This document shows positions 25,115 to 37,344 of a stretch of 64,000 nt of DNA, piece after piece. Position numbers and translations under genes: made by a program. This stretch comes from Silurus meridionalis (lineage: Eukaryota > Chordata > Actinopteri > Siluriformes > Siluridae): NCBI RefSeq assembly GCF_014805685.1, contig NC_060884.1, positions 10,633,356 through 10,697,355 on the forward strand, written 5' to 3'. Numbering within the stretch: position 1 is the first letter of the stretch; the number at the start of each line of letters is the position of its first letter. The notes under the pieces are model-generated. The model was not told the DNA's origin. It saw only the letters and a list, made by a program, of their open reading frames with translations, and ran no database searches.

Positions 25115-25645
25115 TACACTCAACAGCCATAGTAACAGCAACCACAAGGCTTGTACCCTTGCAATTATCCAATCAGCTAAACATGTTGCAGGAAAACAAT
25201 GCATATAATTATGCAGATAAAGAGCCTTGGTTAATGTTCACTTCAAAATTAGAACTGGGAAAATGCAATCCCCCCACCCATTTTGACAATGAGCATGGTT
25301 GTTTCTGCCAGATGAGCTTGTTTAGTATTTAAGATAATAATAATCTTCAGGGATTTACAAAACAAAACACACACAAAGCCCATCAAAACATCCAGAGTAG
25401 TAGTTTAGCAAGCCTTGGTGATGCTACTTTGGTGATGTTGATGCTACAAATGAATAGCAGGAGTGGAACCTATGGTGGGTTTTTTTTCTTGCTGTTGAAG
25501 CCTATTTACTATTCCATGTATTACTTTCCTGTTAACTATTCCACTATTCCAAAGGCTCTAATAAGTGTTAAAAAAAGTCAGGAGATCAGCAGTTCATAAT
25601 AATTACCTGAATGTGCCGAGTGTACAGGTGTTCCTAATAGTCTTT
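25115..25645 (+). mobile_element. Tc1-like non-autonomous remnant
   Basis: The left end 'atacactcaacagccatagt' and right end 'agtgtacaggtgttcctaat' resemble the inverted termini of a fish Tc1-like family. Interior segments also match ('caattatccaatcagctaaa' at 25162; 'cagatgagcttgtttagtat' at 25309). It lies in the Ig4 intron. No open transposase frame remains. Confidence 0.6.
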
Positions 25646-25809
25646 TAATTAAGGGGATTTTGAATAGTTTTTAGTCCCTTATTTAATGTGTGTGTATATA
25701 TCATTTTGTGAGAATGTGACTTTAATGTGACTTTAGTTCCAAGATTTTTCCTGAGGGAAATGTTGTAGGGACGGACGGACTTGTGATCTTTTTTTTTCTT
25801 TTCCTCATG

Positions 25810-25842
25810 TGGCTAAGCTTCACCCGGGGGAAAGCTTAGCCA
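25810..25842. other. Perfect hairpin (11 bp arms) upstream of AATAAA
   Basis: TGGCTAAGCTT (25810-25820) and AAGCTTAGCCA (25832-25842) are exact reverse complements around an 11-base G/C-rich loop. A 'ctaaataaag' polyadenylation-like signal follows at about 25866. The setting could be the R region of a decayed LTR, but no LTR ends were found. Confidence 0.7.
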
Positions 25843-25879
25843 AAATTTGCCTTGCTGTTTAACTGCTAAATAAAGAAGT

Positions 25880-26463
25880 TCAGTGCAAGCTATTGTAACC
25901 CTTTTTCTTTCTCTGCATCATGAGAATCTGGGGATATTCTTCATCATCAGCTCAGCAAATAATAAAGGTCCTCTGTATAAAATTCTGGGAAAATTAATCT
26001 TTTGGAAATCCATCAACTTAATGGCCAATAACTCATCCAAACAGTCAACAAATAGATGATGAATATTACAAAAGGCTTAGGTTACATGCAAGTAGATAAA
26101 AAGTGAATCTTATTTATTGTGTGTCAGTGGATTGTTGTTCAAAAGAGTACAAAAAGCAACGACAGCATGTTGGGTAAACAGTAAAGTTTTATAAGCGTTC
26201 TTCTCCTGGCCTGTGGGCAAAAATATATTAAATTCTCCTGTCTGTGTTCAGGGATTTAATAGAAAATTACAGTGTATTTGTTGGCACAGTGGTCTAAAAT
26301 CAGTGAACCATTTAGTAGTTTGTTTGGGACTGACACATTTACAAAAGCTCCCTCAATAGATAGATGAAAGATAAAGGATAATAGAAATTAAAATGGCTAG
26401 AATTACATAAACAGTCTGTGAAGTTTCTGTCTATAAGCGCATAATGTTATTTGTATAACATAC

Positions 26464-26543
<80 letters not shown>

Positions 26544-28724
26544 ACACATGCTGAGATCTTTCAACAAGATCACATTTAGCAGTGATGTGTGATGCAGTAT
26601 TTGATATAAATACCTTCATCTTATATAAGCCATTCTCTACAACCTTTTTGTTTGGCTGACAGAGGTAATCCAGGGTTCATAGAACCAGCATTATCTCTAT
26701 AACTAGCCTTTTATTTCAGCCTAACAGCCTGGGGCAATCCTGGATTGAGACACAAGGTCATTCCAGAATCATCTGGCAACCAATACATGTAAGCTGAGCT
26801 TATCACCAGAGCATGCAACTCCTCTTTTAGGTAAAGAATATGTAATAAAAAAACAACAACAACAAACAAAAATATTCCTAGACACAGACTAAAGTCAAAG
26901 CACAGTTTTATATGAAGGGTTTTTAAAGGTCTCCGATACAAAAGGGAGATCACACACTGGGATCTCACAAGACTTTTGTGTGAAGGCTATACCCACATGG
27001 GGGTTACATGCACAGATACAAGCAACCTGTCATGCTGCTCATCTGAGAGAGAGCAGACCTGCTCATGTGGATGCCACCAGGGTGTACCAACGACTAGTAG
27101 GAGCAGCAGCAGGAACCAAAGTCTTGCTTGATATCTTTGTAAAATAGGACTCTCATAAATAGGGCTTTAACAAATCATACTCTGTTGCCTATTTGCCAAA
27201 TCCTGCACAGTGTGAAGAAAATCAGTAAATAGTTGCAGAAAATCCAGTAGTGGGCAACTGCTGGTCAGGGTATCCAGTCAAATACTTAACAGAAGCATAC
27301 GGGTATAAACGTCACAGCAGAATAGCCAAAATCATTTGTATGCATGACACACATGCATGGATGCAATATTATACAACATCATAAGTTGTCACCAAAGAGT
27401 TATCTGTGTGCCTGCATTGAATGCAGAACACACCTGGGCGCAGTGCTTCTTCTGGAAGCACATGAATCAACAGCACACACATGGCCCAAACTGACCTGCT
27501 TTTGATTATTAATTTCAACCTGAGCAGGTTCCATTGAGACTGAGAACATGTGAGCTGGAGCATGCCCAATTCCCCAATGAAAATATTTCTATTGTTATAG
27601 CAAACTTTGCTGTTACAAGTGGTATTGCAAAAGAGTGCCTTAAATGTGTACTTGAGTCACAGTTATCTTCTTTCACAGTTAGCTTAAAGCCTGCCATAGG
27701 TGATGAGGGGCAAAACCAGACCAGTCTTCAGACACTGCTGGTAAGGCACACGAAAAATGACTGGTAACTGAAATATATGGAAGGCTGTAGAAAAGTGCAA
27801 ACCTCCTGGTGTCATAATCTGGATCACTGATTTCCCCTGGGCCATGTCTGTTTCTATTGCCACTAGTCTTGAGCCTTGGCAACTAGCAAGCTGTTTAGAT
27901 GGACAGACTTTGACCATACTCATCTCTGAGCCAGAATCCAATGTTGACAATATTGTCCCTCCATATCTTGGATTGTCCCACTCAGAAACAAATTTTGCAA
28001 TATAGCAGTGGACATTTAGTCAGTGGTCTGACTTCATCATCTGAGATTCCAACATGAGTGCATGTCCAGCAGCATGGATATTAGTGGCTTGCCACACAGT
28101 GTAGCATAACCTGTGGTGGCATTTCGGTCCAGATATGAAGGAAAATAGACATCCACTTTTAAAATAAAGAGCTGCTAATAAATGGATATCCAGTTCAGTC
28201 ATCAGGTTTAGCAATTAACAGTGCATGGAATGTTCAAGCATGTTTACTAAATGCAGGACATTAATACTCGTGAGGAAAAAACGAATAGTAGGTATTATAA
28301 ATAATGCTACCAACGTAGAAGTAAAAAACACTCACCAAGGTTCAGCTAATTGGGAGGGGTCTAACCATTACTTTTGTCATGGTTACAAGTTACTTAGTGG
28401 ATATATGCTTAGCAGAATCATGTCATTATATGTACACAGGTAAAAAGACGAAAGAGTGACTTATGTATAATGTTATGGCAAATAATTTATGGACAAAGCT
28501 GGTTTATATAACACCATTTGATTTTGGAGGATTTTGGTACGCATTTGCACAAGATGTTATTTAAGAGTTACACAGAACCCCCGCCATGACCCAGAATTCT
28601 TGCCATTGGTGTTGTGGGGCTTGTGTTTAAAATGTTCAGAACTATAATATTCAAAACTTATGACTGAATCTTGACTAATAACGCATTTATTAGATATAGG
28701 AACATGCATAGAAGTATAACAAAC
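25880..28724. other. Ig4 intron, mostly unassigned
   Basis: Contains the (CA)n array 26468-26548 and possibly a decayed retroelement (27690-28010, minus strand, see findings). Nothing else could be recognised. Confidence 0.45.
26468..26548. repeat. (CA)n microsatellite
   Basis: About 81 bases of CA with two GC interruptions near the right end. Confidence 0.97.
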
Positions 28725-28864
28725 CTCTGTAGGTTCCAAATTTTCTCCATTCTTCATCCACCTATAAGAGGGTTTGGGCCTGCCTATGGCCATACACTCC
28801 CACACTAGAGAGTCATCAATGGCCTTCTGCATGTCCTGTGGTTTTTCAATCATCTGTGGAGGAG
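28725..28864 (-). CDS. cntn4: Contactin exon: first half of Ig domain 4
   Basis: Acceptor ...TTGTAAAG precedes 28864 and donor GTTTGT follows 28725. The exon is 140 bases, phase 1 to phase 0. The translation is (A)PPQMIEKPQDMQKAIDD, SLVWECMAIGRPKPSYRW and MKNGENLEPTE. WEC holds the first Ig4 cysteine, and GRPKPSYRW-KNG is the strongly conserved C-C' strand region of contactin Ig4. A longer open frame (28557-29009) runs through the exon into both introns and is not the real coding limit. The donor GTTTGT is weaker than the others but gives the correct phase 0 junction to the next exon, which begins with GAA AGG. Confidence 0.93.
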
Positions 28865-31811
28865 CTTTACAACAGAATAAAAAACAAGGGGAGACAAAAG
28901 GCAGATTGGTTTCAGGCGTAAAATATTCAAAACAGCAAGACCAAGCCAACCACTCTGTACTGTAGGAAATAGTACATAATAAAGTGGCTGACTGATGCAT
29001 ATTCAACATGGTGGACTAAGACAGAGATAGTCTGCTCATATGATGTGTTGTTACAGATACAGTATCACGCTGATGAAAAGCAAAGTTGTTTCATATATTA
29101 TTTCATATATTTTTTATTGCACATCAATAGCAAGGAAAGCTTGGTGCACTACTCGACTGCATAGAATTTATTATTCACTTGTTCATGGCCCATACCATAA
29201 ACTCCTTCACAAAATCCCATTAAACTAGATCATGCTTTAATTATACATGAGCCATATTGATTCCAATCTTTTAAATGCATGTAACTCAAACCTGGTTAAT
29301 TATTGAGCAAATGCCCAAGAGCATACTCGGAACAACCTTAATGGGAATTCCTTGTGACAAGGAATGAATGAATTAATGGATAAATTTTGGATGACCAAAC
29401 AAACAAAAATAAAAAAATAAAAACAACCATGTTATGTACTTTACTACATTATTCTACACAAAACTCTCTATATGCACAATATATTTTTGCTTCTCTTATT
29501 TTTGTTCTCTGCACAGCAAAGGGCAGAGTGACAACGGGTCTGAAAAATAGCCCAGCTAGATAATAATATATATATATTTTACTCTTAAGCACATACCTAC
29601 TCGCCTATTAAGCATGCCTTAGCTGCAAAACTTAATCTATTTAAAATTTTCTAACCATTATGATGCTGTTTTTTCCACATCTTCTAGAGTCTATCTTTTA
29701 CCTGCTGAAAGGGTATTGACTTTTAGCCCCCACCGTGTAAATCAAGGTCCTAAGTAAGCTACACAGCACACTGCCTAAACACAAAGAAACTGTAGGTAAC
29801 TAAGAAAAAAAAATGCAATGAAATCCATAATTAACAGTCTATTTCTATAGCAGGCAAAACAGTAAACAATAAAGTCTTTCACTAAATATTTTAATACCTG
29901 CACTCAACAGAGCTTGCCGAGAATATCAAAGATATGCTAAAAACCTCCCCCAATTAATAGCTTTCTTTTAAGATGTCCTTCGAATAACATTAAAAGCTTG
30001 TTGACACTCCTTGCTTTTGAACTAAATAGGAGAACGGTGCAAAAACCATCTGCACCGGATTGCTAATCAAGTCGACATGAGCTGAGGGGAGGCCAGCGCA
30101 AAGGGAGGGTGGCTGTGTCTCCCTCAACTGCCGGTGGAAGCGATAAACATGAGATAGGCTTATCGATCGGCACGTTCCCTGGCTCTGCTGACGAATGTCT
30201 TACAGGCCTAATTCCACGAGACTTCAAAATAAGATTACAGATTTTTATCACCTGCCCGAGAAAAAAAAGAAAGGGAAAAGAGGGGGAAAAAAGAGACAAA
30301 AATGGACAGATAGGAAAAAAGACAGTAGCAAATTATTTAATGCACAGAAATGAGTTATACCCAACTGGACGACTAGTGGCTGACTTATAGACCATAGCAG
30401 AAAAGAAAAGAAGGAATTGAAACAGCAGTGGGTGTTGATGGAAAATCAAGAAGAACTACCATAAATTATTAAGCCACCTCAAACCAGATTGAGGCTGTTG
30501 CTGGTGGATTCAGTATTGCACACAGACACACAAACATATATATATATATATACAGTATAGACTAAGATATGCTGATAAAAAAAATTCCTCAGAAATAATG
30601 ATATTAAAATATCTACATAAATGAATAAATAAAAAGCTATTATATGAAGTGCAGTAAGTAAAAACAATTTTTTTTCACTAAAAAGTGATATAAAATTAAC
30701 AGGATGCCTTTTTTTATCCGCCATACAATTGTTTTTAATTAAAATAATATGTATTTTTCTAGGGTGTCTAACAATTTGAATGATACTGCATATACAGTAT
30801 ACAGCCAGGTTTACACAAATTTTATGTGCTGCCAAATTTATCTTTTTTTGTCCCTGCGCATCCCTTGTCAAAGAGGATATAAACAATGAGATAGAAAAAA
30901 TAAAAATAAAAAATAAAAACATTCAGCACTGTCAAGGCTATTCCTGTAAATAGGCCATTGGGCATCAGCAGTAATGCAAACGCGAGCTAATGTGAATACT
31001 AGCACTAGCGAGCACTCCCATAAGGGGAGGATAAATCCCAGCGCTCTGTTGCCTACAGTTACTTACTTAATAGGGAGCGGTCTCGTGTGAGCAATTCGGC
31101 CTTGCCAGTGTGGTGGTGCAGGGAAAAGGTCACGAGCCCTTCATTTGAAAGTCTATATTAAATATGCTTTTATACATATGCCATGTGCCTGCTGGCCACT
31201 TATTCTCAAAGAGAAGCATGTGAGCTTGATTTGTTAATATTTTACGTATAAGTCTTATAAATCTAAACAGACACTTAATGTGTTTTTATTTATTTTTTTT
31301 TCTATGCTTCAAATGACTAACCGAGGACTAACTAAGGATTTAAACAGTTTGCCCTGCAATTAAAGGATACAATTTAACTTTTATATTATACAGCATCCAT
31401 TACTAAAGCACATCATCAAAATGAATAATAACAGGTGCTGTGCTTTATCCAGATGGTGACACATTGAGTGAGTTCCTGAATGACACATGTGACTATATGC
31501 TCTAAGTAAAGTACACTTAACCTGTCAGTCATGGTGCCATCTGGTAAAGTCTCTCTTTCTCACACACACTCACACACACACACACACACAGATAAGATAA
31601 AATACAAGGTCGTCTCTTCATCCTTTTTAATCTGGATGAAAATATTAGTAGCTTCATGGCTCGGGAGCTTTAATCATTTTCATGCACTGTTGAAAATCCA
31701 CCCCCTTATAATCTAGCTAGTGGCGCATGCACTATCATTATGTCATACCTTCACCACAGAATAAATGTGTCTTAAATATGGCTTATAATCACGTGACCTG
31801 TAAAAACCCAC
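28865..31811. other. Intron between Ig3 and Ig4 exons
   Basis: AT-rich sequence without recognised transposons. A short AT tract is at about 30538-30551 and a (CA) run at 31559-31590. A GC-richer block at about 30040-30250 and another at 30955-31170 look less AT-biased and repeat-free, but no exon is evident in them. Confidence 0.5.
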
Positions 31812-31996
31812 CATAGAAAGAGAGCTTGCCCTGCACTGAGTTCCTCCCTTTAGAGTTCTCAGCGACACACTCGTATGTACCAGCATCATCCTGCTCGAAG
31901 TATGGGATCTCGAGGACACCACTGGCCTTCCTCATGTCCACCTTGCGGGAGAATGGGACACCATCTACACGCCTCCATATTATGGAAGGTACAGGA
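31812..31996 (-). CDS. cntn4: Contactin exon: second half of Ig domain 3
   Basis: Acceptor ...CAACTTAG precedes 31996 and donor GTGGGT follows 31812. The exon is 185 bases, phase 2 to phase 1. The first base completes the asparagine of GNPVP. The translation continues PVPSIIWRRVDGVPFSRKV, MRKASGVLEIPYFEQDDAG, TYECVAENSKGRN and GKLSFY. It contains the Ig tryptophan (IIWRR) and the D-D-A-G-x-Y-x-C motif with the second Ig3 cysteine. The surrounding stop-free frame extends into both introns (31789-32058), but only the part between the splice sites is coding. PFSRKV and SGVLEIP look like contactin-3/4; GRN and LSFY also recall contactin-5. Confidence 0.93.
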
Positions 31997-32051
31997 CTAA
32001 GTTGAGGACGAGATAAAAGAAACAGAAATTGAGACATAGAAGTGGATGAAA

Positions 32052-32086
32052 TTATCAATCAATCAATCAATCAATCATTAATCAAT
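32052..32086. repeat. (AATC)n microsatellite
   Basis: Seven to eight ATCA units, one imperfect, in the 266-base intron between the two Ig3 exons. Confidence 0.9.
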
Positions 32087-32262
32087 CTGATTAACATGAA
32101 TTGTGTTCAATACTTTTTATTTTCTGTGTTTAATGTATTGATGCTAATTCAAGTTAAAATTGACATCACCCATAATGTGAATGTTTTCGATTTGTGATGC
32201 ATGTGTCAATAGAATGCATAAATCCTGCTTAATATTTTATAAATTACATATAGGACACTCAC

Positions 32263-32365
32263 TTGCCCAAAGCAAAGCATTCAAGCTTCACAGTTGCACC
32301 TTGAGCCACCTGGACCACCTCTGGAAATTGCACTTCAATCTTTGGTTCATATTCTCCCATAACAC
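32263..32365 (-). CDS. cntn4: Contactin exon: linker and first half of Ig domain 3
   Basis: Acceptor ...TTTCACCAG precedes 32365 and donor GTGAGT follows 32263. The exon is 103 bases, phase 1 to phase 2. The translation is (G)[15 protein letters not shown], then [18 protein letters not shown], ending in AA of an asparagine codon completed by the next exon. [11 protein letters not shown] is an almost invariant linker in the CNTN3/4/5/6 subgroup, and [11 protein letters not shown] contains the first Ig3 cysteine. No stop-free ATG-initiated ORF highlights this exon; it was found by looking for the piece missing between its neighbours. The intron to the next exon is only 266 bases. Confidence 0.92.
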
Positions 32366-33425
32366 CTGGTGAAAGACGGTTTTATTGCTTATGCAAATTT
32401 TGCTGGGGTGACATGTTGATAAAAAAATACCATCACACCGTAGTTTTGTTTATGCTTTTTATGTTTGTCATCCATATTACTTTTGAATTTTTGAAAGGTC
32501 ACTTTATTTAGATATTCTGTGATCAGAAGACATGTTTAGTGATTGTATAAGGCTTATGTTATCTCTGATAGCTGCTGGGCTGTGAGAGAGGGAGTTTAAA
32601 GAGATCCTTATCGCTAGTGTGTAACACAGCATGCTCGTGTCAGTGCATGCACACTGGTCAAGCTGTGGAGATCTAGTGATATTTTTTCTCTTCTTATATT
32701 TAGATGAAAAAAATGTGATGTTTAATGACTTTTGATTAAATATCTATATCTATAATCTATCAATTATATATTTCAAGGTTTTCTTATTAACTACACCAAC
32801 AAAAAAGTTACAATTAAAAATGCTTTTACAGCAATAATAATTATGAACTGAAAATCCATTGTTTAATAAATTACATTTTAAAAACAATAATCATTATTAT
32901 TTTATATCCTGCAGTAAACGCAAAAATAAACATAAGGGGAGGTCAACCTTATTTATTTTTCAGTGCAGTTCTGAATATGTTCATGAATGACATTACACCA
33001 GAAATTGTGATTTCTTTAATTATTCATGTTTGTTTGTTTATTAGACTTCCCAGTAAATACAACTAATCTCTGTTGTAAATCTTGATTCAGACAACCAACA
33101 ATTAGACGGGTGTAGGACAAATGACCTTTCTGTTTGAAGACCAGTTGATAATGCCAGCCTACAAGCCAGAAAGCATGTGCTGGTAAGTCTCTTAAAATTT
33201 GTAAGAAAGCTGCTAATTAAAATTTGGATTTCAAATGAAATAAAATAAAAAAAATCTGTGGGAGGTTTTTTCCTTTTTGATATATTTAAATATTATTGTT
33301 AATCAGACAACAAGATCTAACTCAATAAACAATAAAACCGAACTTGACCTCAACCAATTCGATTTGATTTATCATGTCAGACTCTACACACGTAAAATAT
33401 ATAACACTATTTATTAGTGACTCAC
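32366..33425. other. Intron between Ig2 and Ig3 exons
   Basis: AT-rich 1,060-base intron. No repeats or other features recognised. Confidence 0.6.
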
Positions 33426-33629
33426 CATCAGTGCGCAGTATCAGAGGAGTGGGCGGACCGTGGACATGCGTTTTTGTGACTGTATTGGTGACGACACATG
33501 TGTAGTTGCCCACATCAGATGGCTCCACCTTGGCGATGTACAGGTTCCCTGTCTCCTGAGACACGAACCTTCGTGAATCCTGCTTTACGAAGGATGGATA
33601 TTCATTAAAAATCCAGCTGAACGTCAAGG
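33426..33629 (-). CDS. cntn4: Contactin exon: second half of Ig domain 2
   Basis: Acceptor ...TGAACAG precedes 33629 and donor GTGAGT follows 33426. The exon is 204 bases, phase 1 to phase 1, so it is symmetric and could be skipped without a frameshift. The translation runs [13 protein letters not shown], then [19 protein letters not shown], then [16 protein letters not shown], then [12 protein letters not shown]. The DVGNYTC stretch carries the second Ig2 cysteine in the classic D-x-G-x-Y-x-C pattern, and NYT is a possible N-glycosylation site. An apparent start at 33627 is a TTG inside the exon, not a true initiation codon. The strings NLYIAKVE and VVTNTVT point to contactin-4 more than to contactin-3. 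Domain assignment is secure; the paralogue call is less so. Confidence 0.93.
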
Positions 33630-34205
33630 CTGTTCAGGGGAGGAAAAAAAAAAGAAGTACAAAAATGTCACTTGACATGAATCATAAAAAAAGAAAGAGG
33701 TCGTTTTACAGCTTGAAAACTTTGCATGAACATAACTAGAGGATGTCGTGACATTTTTGCTCTCCGCTGAATTGAAATGGCAGGAGTCAGCGCTGCTCAT
33801 GAATCTTGTGCCTCCCCAGTGTTGCTTAATTAGCATTTGGGCTACATGCTAGGGTGAAAATTAATCAGGCCGAGGAGGGTTGTGGGGCTTGGAGGGTGAA
33901 AATTAATGATGGAAAAGGATAACCAGTGTCCTGCAATTCGTTGGCATCCAGTCAAAGGGGTAGTAGAACTACTGAAGCAGGCCATAATTTTAATATAAAA
34001 TATAATCAACAGAATGTACAGAATGTCAATTTAACATTATATACAATCAGTAAAAAAGCTATTACCTTTTAATTGTACATATACAAGGAAAAACGTATTT
34101 CCATTACTTGACAAAAATTTATGCAGTAACCAAATATAAGCGAACATTGTTGTAGCCACAAAAGGGAACACATATTTAAAAAGCTACTATTTATATTTAA
34201 ATTGT

Positions 34206-34287
<82 letters not shown>

Positions 34288-35190
34288 TACATCTGTGGTG
34301 TATATTATTTTACACTGTGCAGTGTAAGCATTGTTTCTCCATAATATATTATCATCTGGCATTCATATTCGCTTCAGATTACGACATTAATAAAACGAAA
34401 CTTCCTTAATAAAACGAAAAAAAAAAAGGCAATAAGAATAACATTTATTTAGTAGCAATTGTACGTTTGAGGTGTGCTGGAACTTGTACCAACTTCAATC
34501 ACAAGGGATGACTGTTTTCCACTCTTATCTTTAGTTAGACCAGGTGTGGGGAAAAAAAAACTGCAGGGAAGCTAAATGCTAACAATTAGTGTCTTACACC
34601 AGGTCGGACCAATTATATGAGACCTGGTGCATGCTGCTTGCTGTGCGCAGTGAGAGGCCACTGTGGCTGTTTGCAGTGCTAGACGGACTTCAGACCTGTT
34701 TCCTTTACACAGACATTCACCTGAGCTCATGATCAAGCTGGCAACGCTACCTGCTGTGCCGCCCTGCTGATCAACATTTGAAAACATACAAACAACAAAA
34801 AAAATCTTGTAATCGTGTCAACTTCCTAAGCACTTTTTACGTAACAGATCTTCTAGTGCAATATAAAAATATATGAATATAAATAATACATTCTCAACTG
34901 TTGCTTGTCAAAAAGTGTGCATTATTGTTTTATAACCTCATGAACAATAGGTTTATATGAAGTTTCTACAATAACAGGTCACACACGTGGACTTGTTAAG
35001 AGAATGTTTCATGTAGTCGAAAATGAATAATAAAAAGGTATTAGAAATTGCATTGTTTAATAAAGAAAAATATTTCATCATGGTTATGACGTTTTTTTAA
35101 AAGGAGAGATTAAGCTACCATTTATTGAACAAGCAAAAGAGACTGATGTGCTGTCTGCTGTTTTCACAGCTAGGTAAATGAAAGATTTGT
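33630..35190. other. Start of the 30 kb intron, with an (AT)n array
   Basis: An (AT)n array spans 34208-34284. The stretch 33770-33930 contains a repeated 'gggtgaaaattaat' motif (33851 and 33895) that is not part of a known repeat. Nothing else is recognised. Confidence 0.5.
34208..34284. repeat. (AT)n microsatellite
   Basis: About 77 bases of alternating TA. Confidence 0.97.
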
Positions 35191-35335
35191 CATATTAAAG
35201 GCCAACAGAATGTCATGGCTGATGCTCTCTCATGCTTTATCTCTGAAGAGTTTCCACTGTTTGTCTATCTTCTTTCTCTCTCCCTCTACCTACCAGCCTG
35301 TGTCATGTCCCACCCATGAAGACTGATTTGTTTGT
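35190..35335 (+). pseudogene. Ty3/gypsy pol fragment (after RNase H)
   Basis: The plus-strand frame from about 35193 reads IKGQQNVMADALSCFISEEF. The core N-V-M-A-D-A-L-S matches the 'ADALSR' motif at the end of the RNase H domain in Ty3/gypsy polyproteins. The frame continues some 25 codons and then stops. It is an isolated piece, with no LTR or integrase recognised beside it. Confidence 0.6.
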
Positions 35336-36635
35336 ATTTTAGGGAAAACAACAAAGGGGCTTGGCCAGTTCATGCTTCTAGGCTTCATTTTTCTTCCTGG
35401 GGTGAGTGGTTTCTGATGCTGATTCCTTGTTAGTTTATTCTTCCAAATATCTTCATCAATCTACTTCCCTAGATCCTACATTTGCATTATAAACTGATCA
35501 TTGCCTTTTTAAACTGTTTAAAATCTGAGAATTGTTATTATATATAAAATATAAACTTACTTAAACTTCTTTGGAACAGAGTAGTTTATGCTTCCTGGCT
35601 TTTCAGCAAAGGTGATTTTCAGATTCCAATAAAATAATCTTTATTCAATGTGATGAGCATATAATTCAAGTTATATTAATATATACACAGCACACATCTT
35701 ACCACTGCCTGTAACATGTATATAACTGAATGGACCACCTACAGTGCTAAATAATAAAATCTGCAATTCAGCTTTATGTGTTTAAGCCTGATCCTGAAGC
35801 TGAAAGAAAACATACCAGCTTTACAACAGCATAATAAGAAGGATAAGCCCTCGTTTTATGCATTTGGTATTTTGTATTAAGGGTGCAGTGACCTTTCTCT
35901 AACATAAAGGGTCTTTCTTTAGACTTTCTTTTGCTTTGTAATGGATGGAAAAAAATACCATTGATTTTAACTCCAGCTGTCAATGGTTTATCAGAAGGAA
36001 CGCTGCAGGGATTGCCAACAACATCAAAAGATCTTAAGGTGTTCTTTTCAACAGGCCAGCAGCCATAGTCACAAATAATCTGGCATTTTAAATATGCAGT
36101 TGCTAATACATGAAATGTACCATAGGATAGCTAACTATGGTTATATGAGTGTCAGTACACTACATATAATCAATTGTGCATATTAATAAGTGTAAATTGA
36201 AGTAAAATAAGGCATGAAGAAATCGGTGTGAAGTAAAAGCCGACCCAATAACAGGCATGTTGTTCAGGGGATGAAGGAAACCACAAAACCCACAAACATA
36301 CAACTCCACAAGGATAACATAAGCTCAGGTTCACTATACAATCTGCTTATCTTAACCCATAAAGGCATGGATAAAATATCAACCTCAGCCAACACCTTAG
36401 TAAACCTTAATGAGTCTATGTTTGCTTTATACAAACAATCAAAATATTAGCAGTAATGTTTATATAGTGTTCATACAATATATAGGAAAAAGTACTGAAA
36501 GTTTTCCAATCATATGCGCCTGTTCCCCAAACTGTTACCAGAAAGTTGTACACAACTATATAGGATGTCTCTGGATGTAAAAGCATAATTTTTTAAGAAT
36601 CTTGAAATCATTCATACAAAAGGGTATAAGTAAAG
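35336..36635. other. Intron sequence, nothing recognised
   Basis: AT-rich. No exon or identifiable repeat was found. Confidence 0.45.
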
Positions 36636-36639
36636 TCAG

Positions 36640-37035
36640 GTATAAATTTTGTCAGCATTCCAATTCACCCCAAAGGTGTTAAGTAGGGTCAGAGCTTTAT
36701 AGCATGCCACTCAAAGTCTTCCACTCTAACCCATGTAAACAATATTTTTATTGAACTTGCTTTATGCACAAGGTTGCTGTCCTGCTGAAACAGGTTTCTG
36801 TCTCCTAGTTCAAGTGAAAGGAAAATTTAATGATAACACATGCGGAGACATTCTGAGTATGTAACCTGTGAATGAGCACAAATCTCAAAACACACTCTAA
36901 AATCTAGTGGAAAATCTTCCCAGAAGTGTGGTGGTTTTTATTACAGCGAATAGGGACTAAATGTGGAATGGGCTTTTCAAAATGCACATACAAATCTTAT
37001 ATTCAAGAGTCCACAAACATTTGTGCATTTAGTGT
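36640..37035. mobile_element. Non-autonomous Tc1/mariner-like remnant
   Basis: Contains 'attcaccccaaaggtgtt' (36662), 'tttatgcacaaggttgctgt' (36762), 'aatctagtggaaaatcttcc' (36900) and 'agagtccacaaacatttgtg' (37005). These match, in order, an abundant fish DNA-transposon family also present in the tandem unit at 54758-57736 and at 39675-39830. The right terminus resembles the family's 'ccacaaacttttggcc' end. It is degenerate. Confidence 0.65.
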
Positions 37036-37344
37036 CTGTTTATGTAGCTGTATGCGCTTCTATATAGAAGATGTAATCATTGATAACGTTTAAGTCTACA
37101 TACTCATGCTGTCTTGTACGAGTGACACAGTTGTCGAGTCAGTAAAAACCAAAACAGACAAATTGAAAGATGTGAGCATATAATGAGTAGAAATAACTTT
37201 ACATATCAAGGCAAAAGTGTAAAAATGCAAAGAAAAATTACAACTAAGTATCCAAGATATTGCCTAAAGAGGTATGTAGGTCTCTATATGTTTTTAAAAT
37301 AAAGGCAGTAGAATGTCTGGAACGAAGTTTCTAGCTTATCTCAC

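Noticed and set aside
28557..29009. 150-residue minus-strand ORF as a complete gene
   Set aside because: Only 28725-28864 is coding; the flanks are intron with good splice sites at both borders.
30479..30922. 147-residue minus-strand ORF with hydrophobic stretches
   Set aside because: Composition is that of AT-rich intron (Phe/Ile/Leu/Ser); no domain, no splice partners and no conserved motif.
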